From JBJMHZ01 sp045807125 (GTDB lineage: Bacteria; Actinomycetota; Actinomycetes; JAWWOL01): a DNA stretch of 64,000 nucleotides. The notes below the pieces were generated by a model. The model worked only from the letters and a program-made list of their open reading frames with translations, ran no database searches and was not told the DNA's origin. Shown here piece after piece: positions 56,561 to 64,000 of this stretch; within the stretch, counting starts at the first letter, position 1; each line of letters opens with the position of its first letter. Position numbers and translations under genes: made by a program. The stretch covers positions 41,575 to 105,574 of the forward strand of contig JBJMHZ010000023.1 of the NCBI GenBank assembly GCA_045807125.1, read 5' to 3'.

Positions 56561-57479
56561 GGGCTTGCTCGTACTCCAGGTAGACGTGGCCGGTCAGCCC
56601 GCTGACCAGCCCGGCGGCGAAGCAGAGCGACTGGCCGCCCGCGACGACGGCCCGCCACCCGAGGACCGGCGCGAGGAGCAGCGTCGCCAGCCCGCGCAGC
56701 AGTGCGCTCGCCGCGTGCACCACCCGCTTCGCGCGCCGCGGCAGCGACCCCTCCAGCGAGACGAGGCACACGCTGAGCGTGTTGCCCCTGCGGTACTCCC
56801 GCCGGAGCAGCCACGACGGCGTGCACCGGCTCAGCTGGACATGCTCGGCGACCACGGCGCTGTCGGCCCAGACGATCCGCAGCCCGGCGAGGTGCGCCAT
56901 CCGGAAGAAGTACGTGTCCTCTCCCCCGGCGAGGCCGAGCCGCTCGTTGAACGGCGGGGCGGCGATGCCGAGGGCGGTGCGCGTGATGAGCACGTTGCTC
57001 GTCCAGGCGAAGTGCAGCTCGGCGCCGTCGCGGTAGCGGGGGCGCTCGAAGAACCGTCCCCGCGCCACCCACCGCGGCGCCGCCCGGTCGAGCAGCGGGA
57101 CGACCGGCCCGGTGACGATGTCAGCGCCGGAGCGCCGCCAGGCCGCGACCAGCTCGACGAGCCAGCCGGGGTCGGGCACCTCGTCGTCGTCCAGGAACGC
57201 GACCGCGTCGACGGCCGCGTCGGCGAGCGCGGCGCGGACGGCGGCGTTGCGGGCCTGCGCGATGCCCCGCCGCGGCTCGACGAGGTAGGTCACCGGCCAC
57301 GGGACGTCGCGGGCGAACCCCTCCGCCAGCGCCCGGCGCGGGGCGTGGGCCTCGTTGTCGACGACGACGAGCCGCACCGCCACGCCGCCCGGCTGCTCCA
57401 GTGCCGCGAGGGCGGCGAGCAGGCGGGCCAGGCCGAGCGGCCGGGCGTAGGTGCAGGCGCACACCGCCACGGCGGTCAC
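56550..57479 (-). CDS. Glycosyltransferase family 2
   Basis: A 309-residue GT-A glycosyltransferase. VCACTYARPLGLARLLAAL at the start, the DxD-type FLDDDEVPDPGWL (~98-110), and ERLGLAGGEDTYFFRM with the catalytic acid. Two weak hydrophobic stretches near the C terminus. The GTG at 57479 overlaps the flippase stop by four bases (GTGA) and has GGGAGG three bases upstream. Confidence 0.85.
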   Translation of the reverse strand: MTAVAVCACTYARPLGLARLLAALAALEQPGGVAVRLVVVDNEAHAPRRALAEGFARDVPWPVTYLVEPRRGIAQARNAAVRAALADAAVDAVAFLDDDEVPDPGWLVELVAAWRRSGADIVTGPVVPLLDRAAPRWVARGRFFERPRYRDGAELHFAWTSNVLITRTALGIAAPPFNERLGLAGGEDTYFFRMAHLAGLRIVWADSAVVAEHVQLSRCTPSWLLRREYRRGNTLSVCLVSLEGSLPRRAKRVVHAASALLRGLATLLLAPVLGWRAVVAGGQSLCFAAGLVSGLTGHVYLEYEQAHGD

Positions 57480-59242
57480 GAGCCTCCCGCCCCCGCGCCA
57501 GGGCTCGGCACGGCGGCCAGCCGGTCGCGGTGGCGCAGGCGCGACCAGCCGGCGGCGAGCCGGGCCCGGTCGGCCGGCGGGGCGCCGATCAGGTAGACCG
57601 CGCCGTAGAGCAGGCAGGCGCCCACCGCGGCGGCGCCCACCATCGGCAGCGTCGAGGGCAGCACGAGCCCCACCGCCACGAGCGCGCCAGCCGTCACGAC
57701 CGAGGGCAGGACGTGCGGCAGCACGGCGCCCCGCGCGATCGTCGCGGTCGACACGCCGGTCAGCCGCCCCGCGACGGTCAGCGCCACCGGCAGCCGGGCG
57801 GCAACCACGCCGATGAGCGTCCCCGCGGCCACGCCGGCCGGGCCGAACCTCGTGGCCAGCACCACCGACGACCCCAGGTTGACGACGGCCTCGACCACCG
57901 ACAGCGACGACGTCCAGCGGATGAAGCCGGCCCCGCCGAGCAGCCACCACGCGGTCTCGGTCACCGCGGTGAGGCCGCGCGCGACGGCGAGCAGGACGAG
58001 GATCGCGACCGCGTCGCTGAAGTCCGGCCCGACCCACGAGGTCAGCGCCGGGCGGGCGAGCAGCGCGAGGATGAGGGTGAGGGGGGTGGCCGCGGCCAGC
58101 GAGACGCGGGTGCCGTCGACGAGCAGCGCCGCCAGCCCGGCCCGGTCGTCGACCGCCGACAGGGCGGACGCGTGCGGGAAGAACAGCGCCGTGAACGGCT
58201 GCATGGCCCGCAGCCCGATCTGGGCGAGCTTCAGCGCCACCGCGTACAGCGCCACGTCGCGCACGCCGAGGATCGCGCCGACGACGACGAGGTCGAGCCG
58301 CGTGACGACGACCTGGGTGACGTCGCGCAGCAGGAACCACCCGGACAGGCCGATGGTGTGCCGCATCCTCGGCCGCTCGAACAGCCGCGGCGAGAGCCGC
58401 AGCCCGTGGACGAGCCGGGCGAGCATCCGCCAGCGCAGGTAGTGCACCGAGACGCCGAACGCGGCTCCCACCACCGTCACCGCGACGACGCCGCCGCCGA
58501 GGTACGCCGCGATCGCGCCGCCGACGGCGGCGCCGACCGCCCTCACCATGTTCGAGATGCTCAGCAGGTCGATCCGCTCGTACGCGGCGAGCGCGCCGCC
58601 CAGCGCGTCGAACGGGATCGAGACCGCGATCGCGACGGTCATCACGACGAACGCGACGAACGCCGCGTGCTGCAGCTCGGGCGGCACGCCGAACCAGTCG
58701 GCGGCGAAGGGCGCGATGGCGAGCCCGATGGCGAGCGCCACGAGGCCCAGCCCGCCGAGCAGTAAGACGTTGGTGTTGAGCGTCCTGATGACGACGTCGG
58801 TGTGCCGCCTGGCGTCCTCGGCGATGAGCTTCGTCGTGGCCGCGCCGACGCCCAGCTCGAGCAGCTCGAGGTAGCCGACGACGCTGCCGGCGAGCGCCCA
58901 CACGCCGAACCCGGCGGCGCCGAGGTGGTGGACCAGGATCGGCGTGGTGACGAAGGCCGCCACCGCCATCACGGCGACGGTCGCGTAGTTGACGAGGACG
59001 TTGGTGCCCAGCCGGCCGGGCAGTCCGTGGCCGCGCCGGTCCGGCCCGAGCGGGTCGCCGCCGGCCGCTTCCCCGGCGGCTGCCGCCTCCCCGGCGGCCG
59101 AAGCCTCCGCGGCCATCATCGCCTCGCCGAGGGTGAGGTCCGGCTCGTCGGCAGGGCCGATGCCGGTCGGGCCGCCGGCGGCGCCTGGCGGCGGGATCAC
59201 GGCAGGCTCGCGGGCGGCGCCGTCACCTCGCATCGCTTCCAC
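57476..59242 (-). CDS. Polysaccharide flippase (Wzx/MOP superfamily)
   Basis: A 588-residue membrane protein with about 12-14 helices, starting at NVLVNYATVAVMAVAAFVTTPILVHHLGAAGFGVWAL (helix 1 and loop, ~82-118), the Polysacc_synt pattern. It should flip the lipid-linked repeat unit across the membrane. The first ~75 residues are cytosolic and low-complexity (Ala/Gly/Glu-rich). Divergent from the glycosyltransferase-like gene at 59393. First gene of the minus-strand operon flippase-GT2-sulfotransferase-Wzz/kinase. Confidence 0.87.
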   Translation of the reverse strand: MEAMRGDGAAREPAVIPPPGAAGGPTGIGPADEPDLTLGEAMMAAEASAAGEAAAAGEAAGGDPLGPDRRGHGLPGRLGTNVLVNYATVAVMAVAAFVTTPILVHHLGAAGFGVWALAGSVVGYLELLELGVGAATTKLIAEDARRHTDVVIRTLNTNVLLLGGLGLVALAIGLAIAPFAADWFGVPPELQHAAFVAFVVMTVAIAVSIPFDALGGALAAYERIDLLSISNMVRAVGAAVGGAIAAYLGGGVVAVTVVGAAFGVSVHYLRWRMLARLVHGLRLSPRLFERPRMRHTIGLSGWFLLRDVTQVVVTRLDLVVVGAILGVRDVALYAVALKLAQIGLRAMQPFTALFFPHASALSAVDDRAGLAALLVDGTRVSLAAATPLTLILALLARPALTSWVGPDFSDAVAILVLLAVARGLTAVTETAWWLLGGAGFIRWTSSLSVVEAVVNLGSSVVLATRFGPAGVAAGTLIGVVAARLPVALTVAGRLTGVSTATIARGAVLPHVLPSVVTAGALVAVGLVLPSTLPMVGAAAVGACLLYGAVYLIGAPPADRARLAAGWSRLRHRDRLAAVPSPGAGAGGS

Positions 59243-59392
59243 GCCATGACCCTCGTCCGCCGGTTCGGGTGCGCCCGTCCACGCGGGAGCGCCGCGCCCT
59301 CACATTACGGACCAGCATGGGGCACCGCAGGCGGTACGGTGATGCTGGCGCCCGTCCCGGCCGATCAAGCTGCCCCATCAGCAGGGAGACCG

Positions 59393-60394
59393 ATGCCCTC
59401 GAGCGAGGCGACGCTTCAGGTCAACGTCACGCCGTCGGACCTCGCCCACGCGGCGCGCACGGTCCCCCACCAACTGCGCCAGCTCGGCGGGCAGGTCGAC
59501 GACGTGCTGCTCAGCGTCGACCTCGGGCCCCGCGCCGCGGCCGACGCGCTCGGCACCGATCCGGCCTGCGGGGAGCTGCGCGACTGGATCGACGCGCTGC
59601 GCCGGGCGCACCCCAGCGAGCGCATCGTCGCCCGCCAGGTCGACTACTCCCCCGCCGCCACCCGGCTGATCGCCGACACGCTCTTCGCCGGCCGCGCCGT
59701 CCCGGCGACCGACTTCCGCGGCCGCCCGATCCACGCCTACCTCGAGCCGATGCTGCGCGCCGGCACGCCGTGGGTCCTCCACCTCGACTCCGACATGCTC
59801 GTGGGCGGCGGCAGCCCGACCTGGCTGGCGGAGGCGCAGGCCGCGCTGGCGAGCGACGACCGGTACGTGCTCGCGAGCCCCTACCCGGGCCCGCCGCGAC
59901 CGGACGGCCGGGTGCTCAGGCAGCGCGGCGCCGAGCAGGTCGAGCGGGACGGGACCGGGCCGGCCGTGCTCGTCCCGAACATGAGCTCGCGCGTCTTCCT
60001 CGTCCACGTGCCCACGTTCGTCGAGCGGCTGGCCCCGCTGCCGCTGCTCGGAGCGCCGCTCAAGGGCCGGCTGTGGACGCTGCGCCAGCCCAACCCGCCG
60101 TACGAGAAGCTCGAGCTGATGGTGACCGCCCGCATGGTGCACCTCGGGCTGCGCCGGATCGACCTGCTCGGGCGGCCGCCAGGGATGTGGTCGCTGCACC
60201 CGCCGTACCGGTCGACAGCGTTCTACGAGCGGCTGCCCGAGCTCGTCCACCGGGTCGAGACCGGCGACCTGCCCGAGGAGCAGGCCGGCGACTTCGACCT
60301 GAACGACAGCGTGCTGGACTGGTCGGACGCCAGGCGGGCGATCCGCCGCGAGCGGACCATGATCATGCTGCGCGGCGAGCGCCGCGCCCGCTGA
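59393..60394 (+). CDS. Glycosyltransferase-like protein
   Basis: A 333-residue protein with a GT-A look: PSSEATLQVNVTPSDLAHA at the start, WVLHLDSDMLVGGG (~124-137) with a DxD metal site, and VLVPNMSSRVFLVHVPTF. No signal peptide and no membrane helix. The ATG at 59393 is chosen because AGGGAGA lies five bases upstream; an ATG at 59342 would add 17 residues. It fits the island as a further sugar transferase, but its donor and acceptor are unknown. Confidence 0.7.
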   Translation: MPSSEATLQVNVTPSDLAHAARTVPHQLRQLGGQVDDVLLSVDLGPRAAADALGTDPACGELRDWIDALRRAHPSERIVARQVDYSPAATRLIADTLFAGRAVPATDFRGRPIHAYLEPMLRAGTPWVLHLDSDMLVGGGSPTWLAEAQAALASDDRYVLASPYPGPPRPDGRVLRQRGAEQVERDGTGPAVLVPNMSSRVFLVHVPTFVERLAPLPLLGAPLKGRLWTLRQPNPPYEKLELMVTARMVHLGLRRIDLLGRPPGMWSLHPPYRSTAFYERLPELVHRVETGDLPEEQAGDFDLNDSVLDWSDARRAIRRERTMIMLRGERRAR

Positions 60395-60492
60395 GCCGCC
60401 CGATCCGTCCTGCTTCACCCGTTCGGCACTCTGGCACGGCGCAGCCGCTGCCGACCATTCAGGCGAACCGAGCTAGTCCGCCTGGAGGCACG

Positions 60493-61563
60493 ATGAGCGC
60501 CCACCGAGCTGCCGGGACCGGGATCCTCCGGCGCCCCCATCACCTCGTCGCGGTCGCGACCGCGGCGGGCCTGCTCGCCGCCGCCGGTTGGTCGACGGCG
60601 GCCACCGCGAGCCTCGCGCCGGGCAAGCGGATGAGCGCCACCACGCTCACCGCCACCGTCGCGGCCGCGCCCGCGTCCGGCGCCTTCGCCGGCAGTCCGG
60701 CCGGCGTGACGGCGTTCGCCACCTGGCGGGGGCGCCCGGCCGGCATCGCGAGCGCCTTCGTCACCGACAAGACGTGGACCGACGTCGAGGTCTCGCCGAC
60801 GTGGGCGGCCAACTGGGGCAAGACCGGCTACGCCGCCACGATGCTCGTCACGCTGCCGATGCTGCCGAAGGACACCACCACGACGATCCAGATCGGGGCG
60901 AGCGGCGCGTACGACGCCCACTTCAAGCTCGCCGCGCAGCACCTGGTCGCCGCCGGGCTGGGCAGCGCGACGATCCGCATCGGCCACGAGCTCAACCAGA
61001 AGTGGCCCCGGTGGGCGGCGCAGAGCGACCCGGCGTCGTACGCCGCGTACTACCGCCGCATCGTCACCGCGATGCGCTCGGTCGCCGGGCAGTCCTTCCG
61101 GTTCACCTGGTGCCCCTCGGCCGGCTACGCCGGCTGGGACGCGACGACCGCCTACCCCGGCGACGCGTACGTCGACGTCGTGAGCGTCGACAGCTACGAC
61201 GCGTGGTGGAACCATCCCGCAGCCACGCCGCAGCAGCGCTGGGCCGCCATCGTCACCGCCAACAAGCAGGGCGGCCTGAACTTCTGGGCCGGCTTCGCGA
61301 CCGCGCACGGCAAGCCGTTCGGCTTCTCCGAATGGGGCCTGGTCAACGCCAATGCGGCGATGGCCACCGGTCCGAGCGGTGGCGGCGGTGGCGGCGACGA
61401 TCCGTACTACGTCCAGCAGATGCACGACTGGATCGCCGCGCACTCGCTCGCGTACGAGTCGTACATGGAGACCAACGCACCCGACGGGATGCACGCGCTG
61501 GAGGGGACGACGTTCCCCACGGCCGCCGTGCTCTACAAGCAGCTGTGGGCGGCCACGACCTGA
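60493..61563 (+). CDS. Secreted glycoside hydrolase family 26-like protein (paralogue)
   Basis: A 356-residue exported protein with a signal sequence (HHLVAVATAAGLLAAAGWSTAATA) and the same fold as 40123-41175. Catalytic Glu residues are E166 (RIGHELNQKW) and E280 (GFSEWGLVN). Shared stretches such as SLPMLPK/TLPMLPK, GSYDAHF/GAYDAHF, YAAYYR and DDPY show recent common origin. GGAGG lies five bases before the ATG. Unlike its paralogue it has no riboswitch upstream. It converges on the glycosylphosphotransferase gene. Confidence 0.85.
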   Translation: MSAHRAAGTGILRRPHHLVAVATAAGLLAAAGWSTAATASLAPGKRMSATTLTATVAAAPASGAFAGSPAGVTAFATWRGRPAGIASAFVTDKTWTDVEVSPTWAANWGKTGYAATMLVTLPMLPKDTTTTIQIGASGAYDAHFKLAAQHLVAAGLGSATIRIGHELNQKWPRWAAQSDPASYAAYYRRIVTAMRSVAGQSFRFTWCPSAGYAGWDATTAYPGDAYVDVVSVDSYDAWWNHPAATPQQRWAAIVTANKQGGLNFWAGFATAHGKPFGFSEWGLVNANAAMATGPSGGGGGGDDPYYVQQMHDWIAAHSLAYESYMETNAPDGMHALEGTTFPTAAVLYKQLWAATT

Positions 61564-61596
61564 GCCGGGAGCGAGCGGGCGGTGCGGGGTCCCGGC

Positions 61597-63099
61597 TCAG
61601 CGGCCGGGGCTGCGCACCAGCGCGCCGATGGTGCGCAGCAGGATCTTGAGGTCGACCCAGAGCGACCAGTTCTCGATGTAGCCGTTGTCGAAGCGGGCCC
61701 GCTCCTCGATCGAGGTGTCGCCGCGCAACCCGTGGATCTGGGCGAGGCCGGTGAGGCCGGCTGGCACCCGGTGCCGCGCGGTGTAGCGCGGCAGCGACCG
61801 GGCGAACTGCTCGACGAAGTACGGCCGCTCCGGCCGCGGGCCGACGAGCGACATGTCGCCGCGCAGGATGTTGATCAGCTGCGGCAGCTCGTCCAGCGAC
61901 GTCCGGCGCAGGAAGCGGCCGACCCGGCCGAGCCGGTCGTCGTGCGCGACGTTCCAGCGGGTGCGCGACTCGTCGTCGTCGGCCGGCCGCAGGGAGCGGA
62001 ACTTCAGCAGCTGGAACGGCCGGCCGTCGAGGCCGACCCGCTCCTGGCGGAACAGCACGCCGGGAGAGCCGTCGAGCCGGACGGCGATCGCGCAGGCCAG
62101 CATGGCCGGCGCCAGCACGATCAGCGCGAGCGCGGAGACGACGATGTCGAGCACCCGCTTCAGCCGCCACGACACGGTGCGGTAGGCCGACCGGCGCCAC
62201 CGCACGAGGGGCATGCCCCAGACCTGGTCGGCGCCGGGGCCGGTCGCGTGCAGCTCGAACAGCCGCGGGACGAAGAAGATCTCGCACTCGAGCCGGTCGC
62301 AGGTGCGCAGCAGCTCGATCATGTGCTGCTCGCGCATCGCGGTGAACGCCACGATCACGACGGTGATGCGGTGCTCGAGCAGCAGGTCGGCGAGCTCGTC
62401 CGGCGCGCCGAGGACCGGCACGGGGAGCTCGTGGTCGACGAGCAGCGGGCCGCTGTCGACGAAGCCGATCGGGCACAGGCCGTGCTCGCGGTGCTCGTCG
62501 AGGGTCCTGGCCAGGCGCGCGCCGACCTGGCCGGCGCCGATGATGAGCGTGCGGTGCCGGACCCGGCCGCTGCGCCGGGCGGCCCGGACGACCGCGTAGC
62601 ACGCCGCTCTCGACGCGCAGACGCCCACCGTCACCGCCACCGCCGTCACGAGCAGGTGGAACGACAGGTCGGCCGCGCCGCCGGAGGCGGTGGCCATGGT
62701 CACGAGGGCGGCGGCGACCGCTCCCCTGCCGATCAGCGCCGGCATCTCGTCGAGCACCGAGAGCGAGAGCTTGGGGCCGTAGAGCCCACCGGCCGCGTAC
62801 AGGCACAAGGTCGCCACCACGACGAGCAGCTGGCGCCGGCCGGGGTCGCCCAGGATCGCCACCGCCGCGAGGGCGGCCGCGAGGTCGGCGAGCAGCACGC
62901 CGCGCACGCCGATCCGCAGCACGAGGCCGGGCAACGGAAGCAGGCGCAGCCACCTGATGCTGCGGGCGCTCGGCGCGGCCCGCTCGCCGGCAACGGTCCC
63001 TGTGCCACCAGCGACCCGTCGCGCTGAGCGGGCCGCCGGGACGCGGCGCACCCGAGCCGGGGCTGGCAGGTCGCTCCCCGGGGCGGGCCGTACGGTCAC
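61597..63099 (-). CDS. Exopolysaccharide polyprenyl glycosylphosphotransferase (initiating enzyme)
   Basis: A 500-residue membrane protein that puts the first sugar phosphate on undecaprenyl phosphate. Four to five N-terminal helices (~50-180), a CoA-binding-like nucleotide domain (LIIGAGQVGARLARTL), one more helix (RLKRVLDIVVSALALIVLAP) and the catalytic bac_transf domain with FRQERVGLDGRPFQLLKFRSLR and DELPQLINILRGDMSLVGPRPERP. The GTG at 63099 has GAGGGG nine bases upstream; a longer open frame to 63294 crosses the rpsA terminator and is rejected. Confidence 0.9.
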   Translation of the reverse strand: MTVRPAPGSDLPAPARVRRVPAARSARRVAGGTGTVAGERAAPSARSIRWLRLLPLPGLVLRIGVRGVLLADLAAALAAVAILGDPGRRQLLVVVATLCLYAAGGLYGPKLSLSVLDEMPALIGRGAVAAALVTMATASGGAADLSFHLLVTAVAVTVGVCASRAACYAVVRAARRSGRVRHRTLIIGAGQVGARLARTLDEHREHGLCPIGFVDSGPLLVDHELPVPVLGAPDELADLLLEHRITVVIVAFTAMREQHMIELLRTCDRLECEIFFVPRLFELHATGPGADQVWGMPLVRWRRSAYRTVSWRLKRVLDIVVSALALIVLAPAMLACAIAVRLDGSPGVLFRQERVGLDGRPFQLLKFRSLRPADDDESRTRWNVAHDDRLGRVGRFLRRTSLDELPQLINILRGDMSLVGPRPERPYFVEQFARSLPRYTARHRVPAGLTGLAQIHGLRGDTSIEERARFDNGYIENWSLWVDLKILLRTIGALVRSPGR

Positions 63100-63276
63100 G
63101 TCAAGGCACCCCTCGTCAGTGGTTCGCCGGTCACCGTGCGCTATCAGCTGCTCCCCGGGCAACCGAGACCCGACGGTGCCACACTCGCGCGCAGCAGTCG
63201 ATACGTTCCGGAAAAGACCTCTCTGCGCGCAGGGTGAATCACCAAGGGTGATCGGCAGGTCGGGCATGGACGCGAG

Positions 63277-63308
63277 TCGGCCCCGGACCGTCACTGGTCC
63301 GGGGCCGA
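63277..63308 (-). terminator. Terminator hairpin of rpsA
   Basis: TCGGCCCCGGACC (63277-63289) pairs perfectly with 63296-63308 around a six-base loop, 58 bases after the rpsA stop. No U-run. Confidence 0.6.
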
Positions 63309-63365
63309 CGAGGCGGTGCTATTCGGCGCTCTCGGGTGCTAGTCGGTGCGATTCGGTACGGGCGG

Positions 63366-64000
63366 TCAGCTCTCGCCACCGGAGAGCCGCTTGCGCAGCT
63401 CCTCGAGCTGCTCGTCGCTCGCGAGCGTGCCGGTGGCGGGGGCCTCCGAGGTGTAGGAGGTGGCACCGGCGGCCTCCGCGTCGGCGGCCTGCGCGTCGAC
63501 GATCTGCTTCTGGTGCGCCTCCCAGCGGGCGTGCGCCTCGGCGTACTGGCGCTCCCACTCCTCGCGCTGCTTCTCGTAGCCGGGCAGCCAGTCGTTGGTC
63601 TCCGGGTCGAAGCCCTCGGGGTAGATGTAGTTGCCCTGCTCGTCGTAGGTCGCGGCCATGCCGTAGAGGGTCGGGTCGAAGGCGGCCGGGTCGGCACCGG
63701 CGCCGGCGCCCTCGTTGGCCTGCTTGAGCGACAGCGAGATGCGCCGGCGCTCGAGGTCGATGTCGATGACCTTGACCATGATCTCGTCGCCGACCTGGAC
63801 GACCTGCTCCGGGATCTCGACGTGGCGCTCGGCCAGCTCGGAGATGTGCACCAGGCCCTCGATGCCCTCGTCGACGCGGACGAACGCGCCGAAGGGAACC
63901 AGCTTGGTGACCTTGCCCGGCACGACCTGGCCGACCTGGTGGGTGCGGGCGAAGTGCTGCCAGGGGTCCTCCTGCGTCGCCTTCAGCGACAGGCTGACCC
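63366..64000 (-). CDS. rpsA: 30S ribosomal protein S1, C-terminal part
   Basis: The last ~211 residues of S1; the rest is beyond the right edge. The last complete S1 (OB-fold) repeat is GKVTKLVPFGAFVRVDEGIEGLVHISELAERHVE, preceded by the end of another repeat (VSLSLKATQEDPWQ). The C-terminal ~110 residues are the acidic, Tyr/Trp/Glu-rich actinobacterial tail (QGNYIYPEGFDPETNDWLPG). S1 binds mRNA on the small subunit. Usually followed closely by coaE. Confidence 0.95.
   Translation of the reverse strand, partial: VSLSLKATQEDPWQHFARTHQVGQVVPGKVTKLVPFGAFVRVDEGIEGLVHISELAERHVEIPEQVVQVGDEIMVKVIDIDLERRRISLSLKQANEGAGAGADPAAFDPTLYGMAATYDEQGNYIYPEGFDPETNDWLPGYEKQREEWERQYAEAHARWEAHQKQIVDAQAADAEAAGATSYTSEAPATGTLASDEQLEELRKRLSGGES

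Noticed and set aside
60395..60492. A second c-di-AMP riboswitch before the GH26 paralogue
   Set aside because: The 98-base spacer is too short and lacks all conserved blocks.
63100..63294. N-terminal extension of the glycosylphosphotransferase to 63294
   Set aside because: It would run through the rpsA terminator hairpin; the GTG at 63099 has a proper ribosome site and gives the family length.

Overview
This window comes from the chromosome of a high-GC actinomycete (Actinomycetota). The lineage markers are rbpA, whiA, opcA, the fused-order tkt-tal-pgi-zwf-opcA-pgl block, GTG/TTG starts, four-base start/stop overlaps and the conserved order uvrC-rapZ-yvcK-whiA-gap-pgk-tpiA. The order or genus cannot be fixed from the sequence alone. 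I see no tRNA, rRNA, CRISPR array, transposase or prophage gene.

Left part (1-39750) is mostly core genome. It opens with the 3' end of pepN, then an HprK-like P-loop kinase coupled to an NDK-like protein. Next come ctaB and, divergently, an oxidative/non-oxidative pentose phosphate operon (tkt, tal, pgi, zwf, opcA, pgl). rbpA and secG follow on the minus strand, then a complete dipeptide/oligopeptide ABC importer (dppA-B-C-D-F order), lower glycolysis (tpiA, pgk, gap), whiA-yvcK-rapZ-uvrC, a DoxX-Rieske fusion, uvrA, a hemerythrin-like protein, an MBL hydrolase, an EAL-DICT phosphodiesterase, a frameshifted SHOCT gene, a GmhA-like isomerase, uvrB and coaE. uvrA and uvrB both carry a RecA-NDp/PafBC-type damage promoter.

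Right part (39751-63365) is an accessory island of about 23.6 kb sitting between coaE and rpsA, which are normally near neighbours in actinobacteria. It is bracketed by two paralogous secreted GH26-like glycosidases; the left one is preceded by a clear c-di-AMP (ydaO-type) riboswitch. Inside are exopolysaccharide genes: an initiating polyprenyl glycosylphosphotransferase, flippase, O-antigen-ligase-like polymerase, tyrosine-kinase/chain-length protein, five glycosyltransferases and two different sulfotransferases. Together they suggest a sulfated surface polysaccharide.

Nested in the middle of that island (about 46.9-53.8 kb) is a lasso-peptide gene cluster: nucleotidyltransferase, HprK-like tailoring kinase, B2 peptidase, two-gene ABC exporter, B1 (PqqD-like leader binder), C (asparagine-synthetase-like cyclase), and a 55-residue precursor encoded at 53618-53785. 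The precursor has a textbook leader (YxxPxLxxxGxIxxxT). Its likely core starts at Ser28 with ring closure at Asp36, has two Cys in the tail and ends in Lys-Lys, which is unusual for a kinase-containing lasso cluster. A 14-bp perfect hairpin separates the precursor gene from the cyclase gene. The window ends in the 3' part of rpsA.
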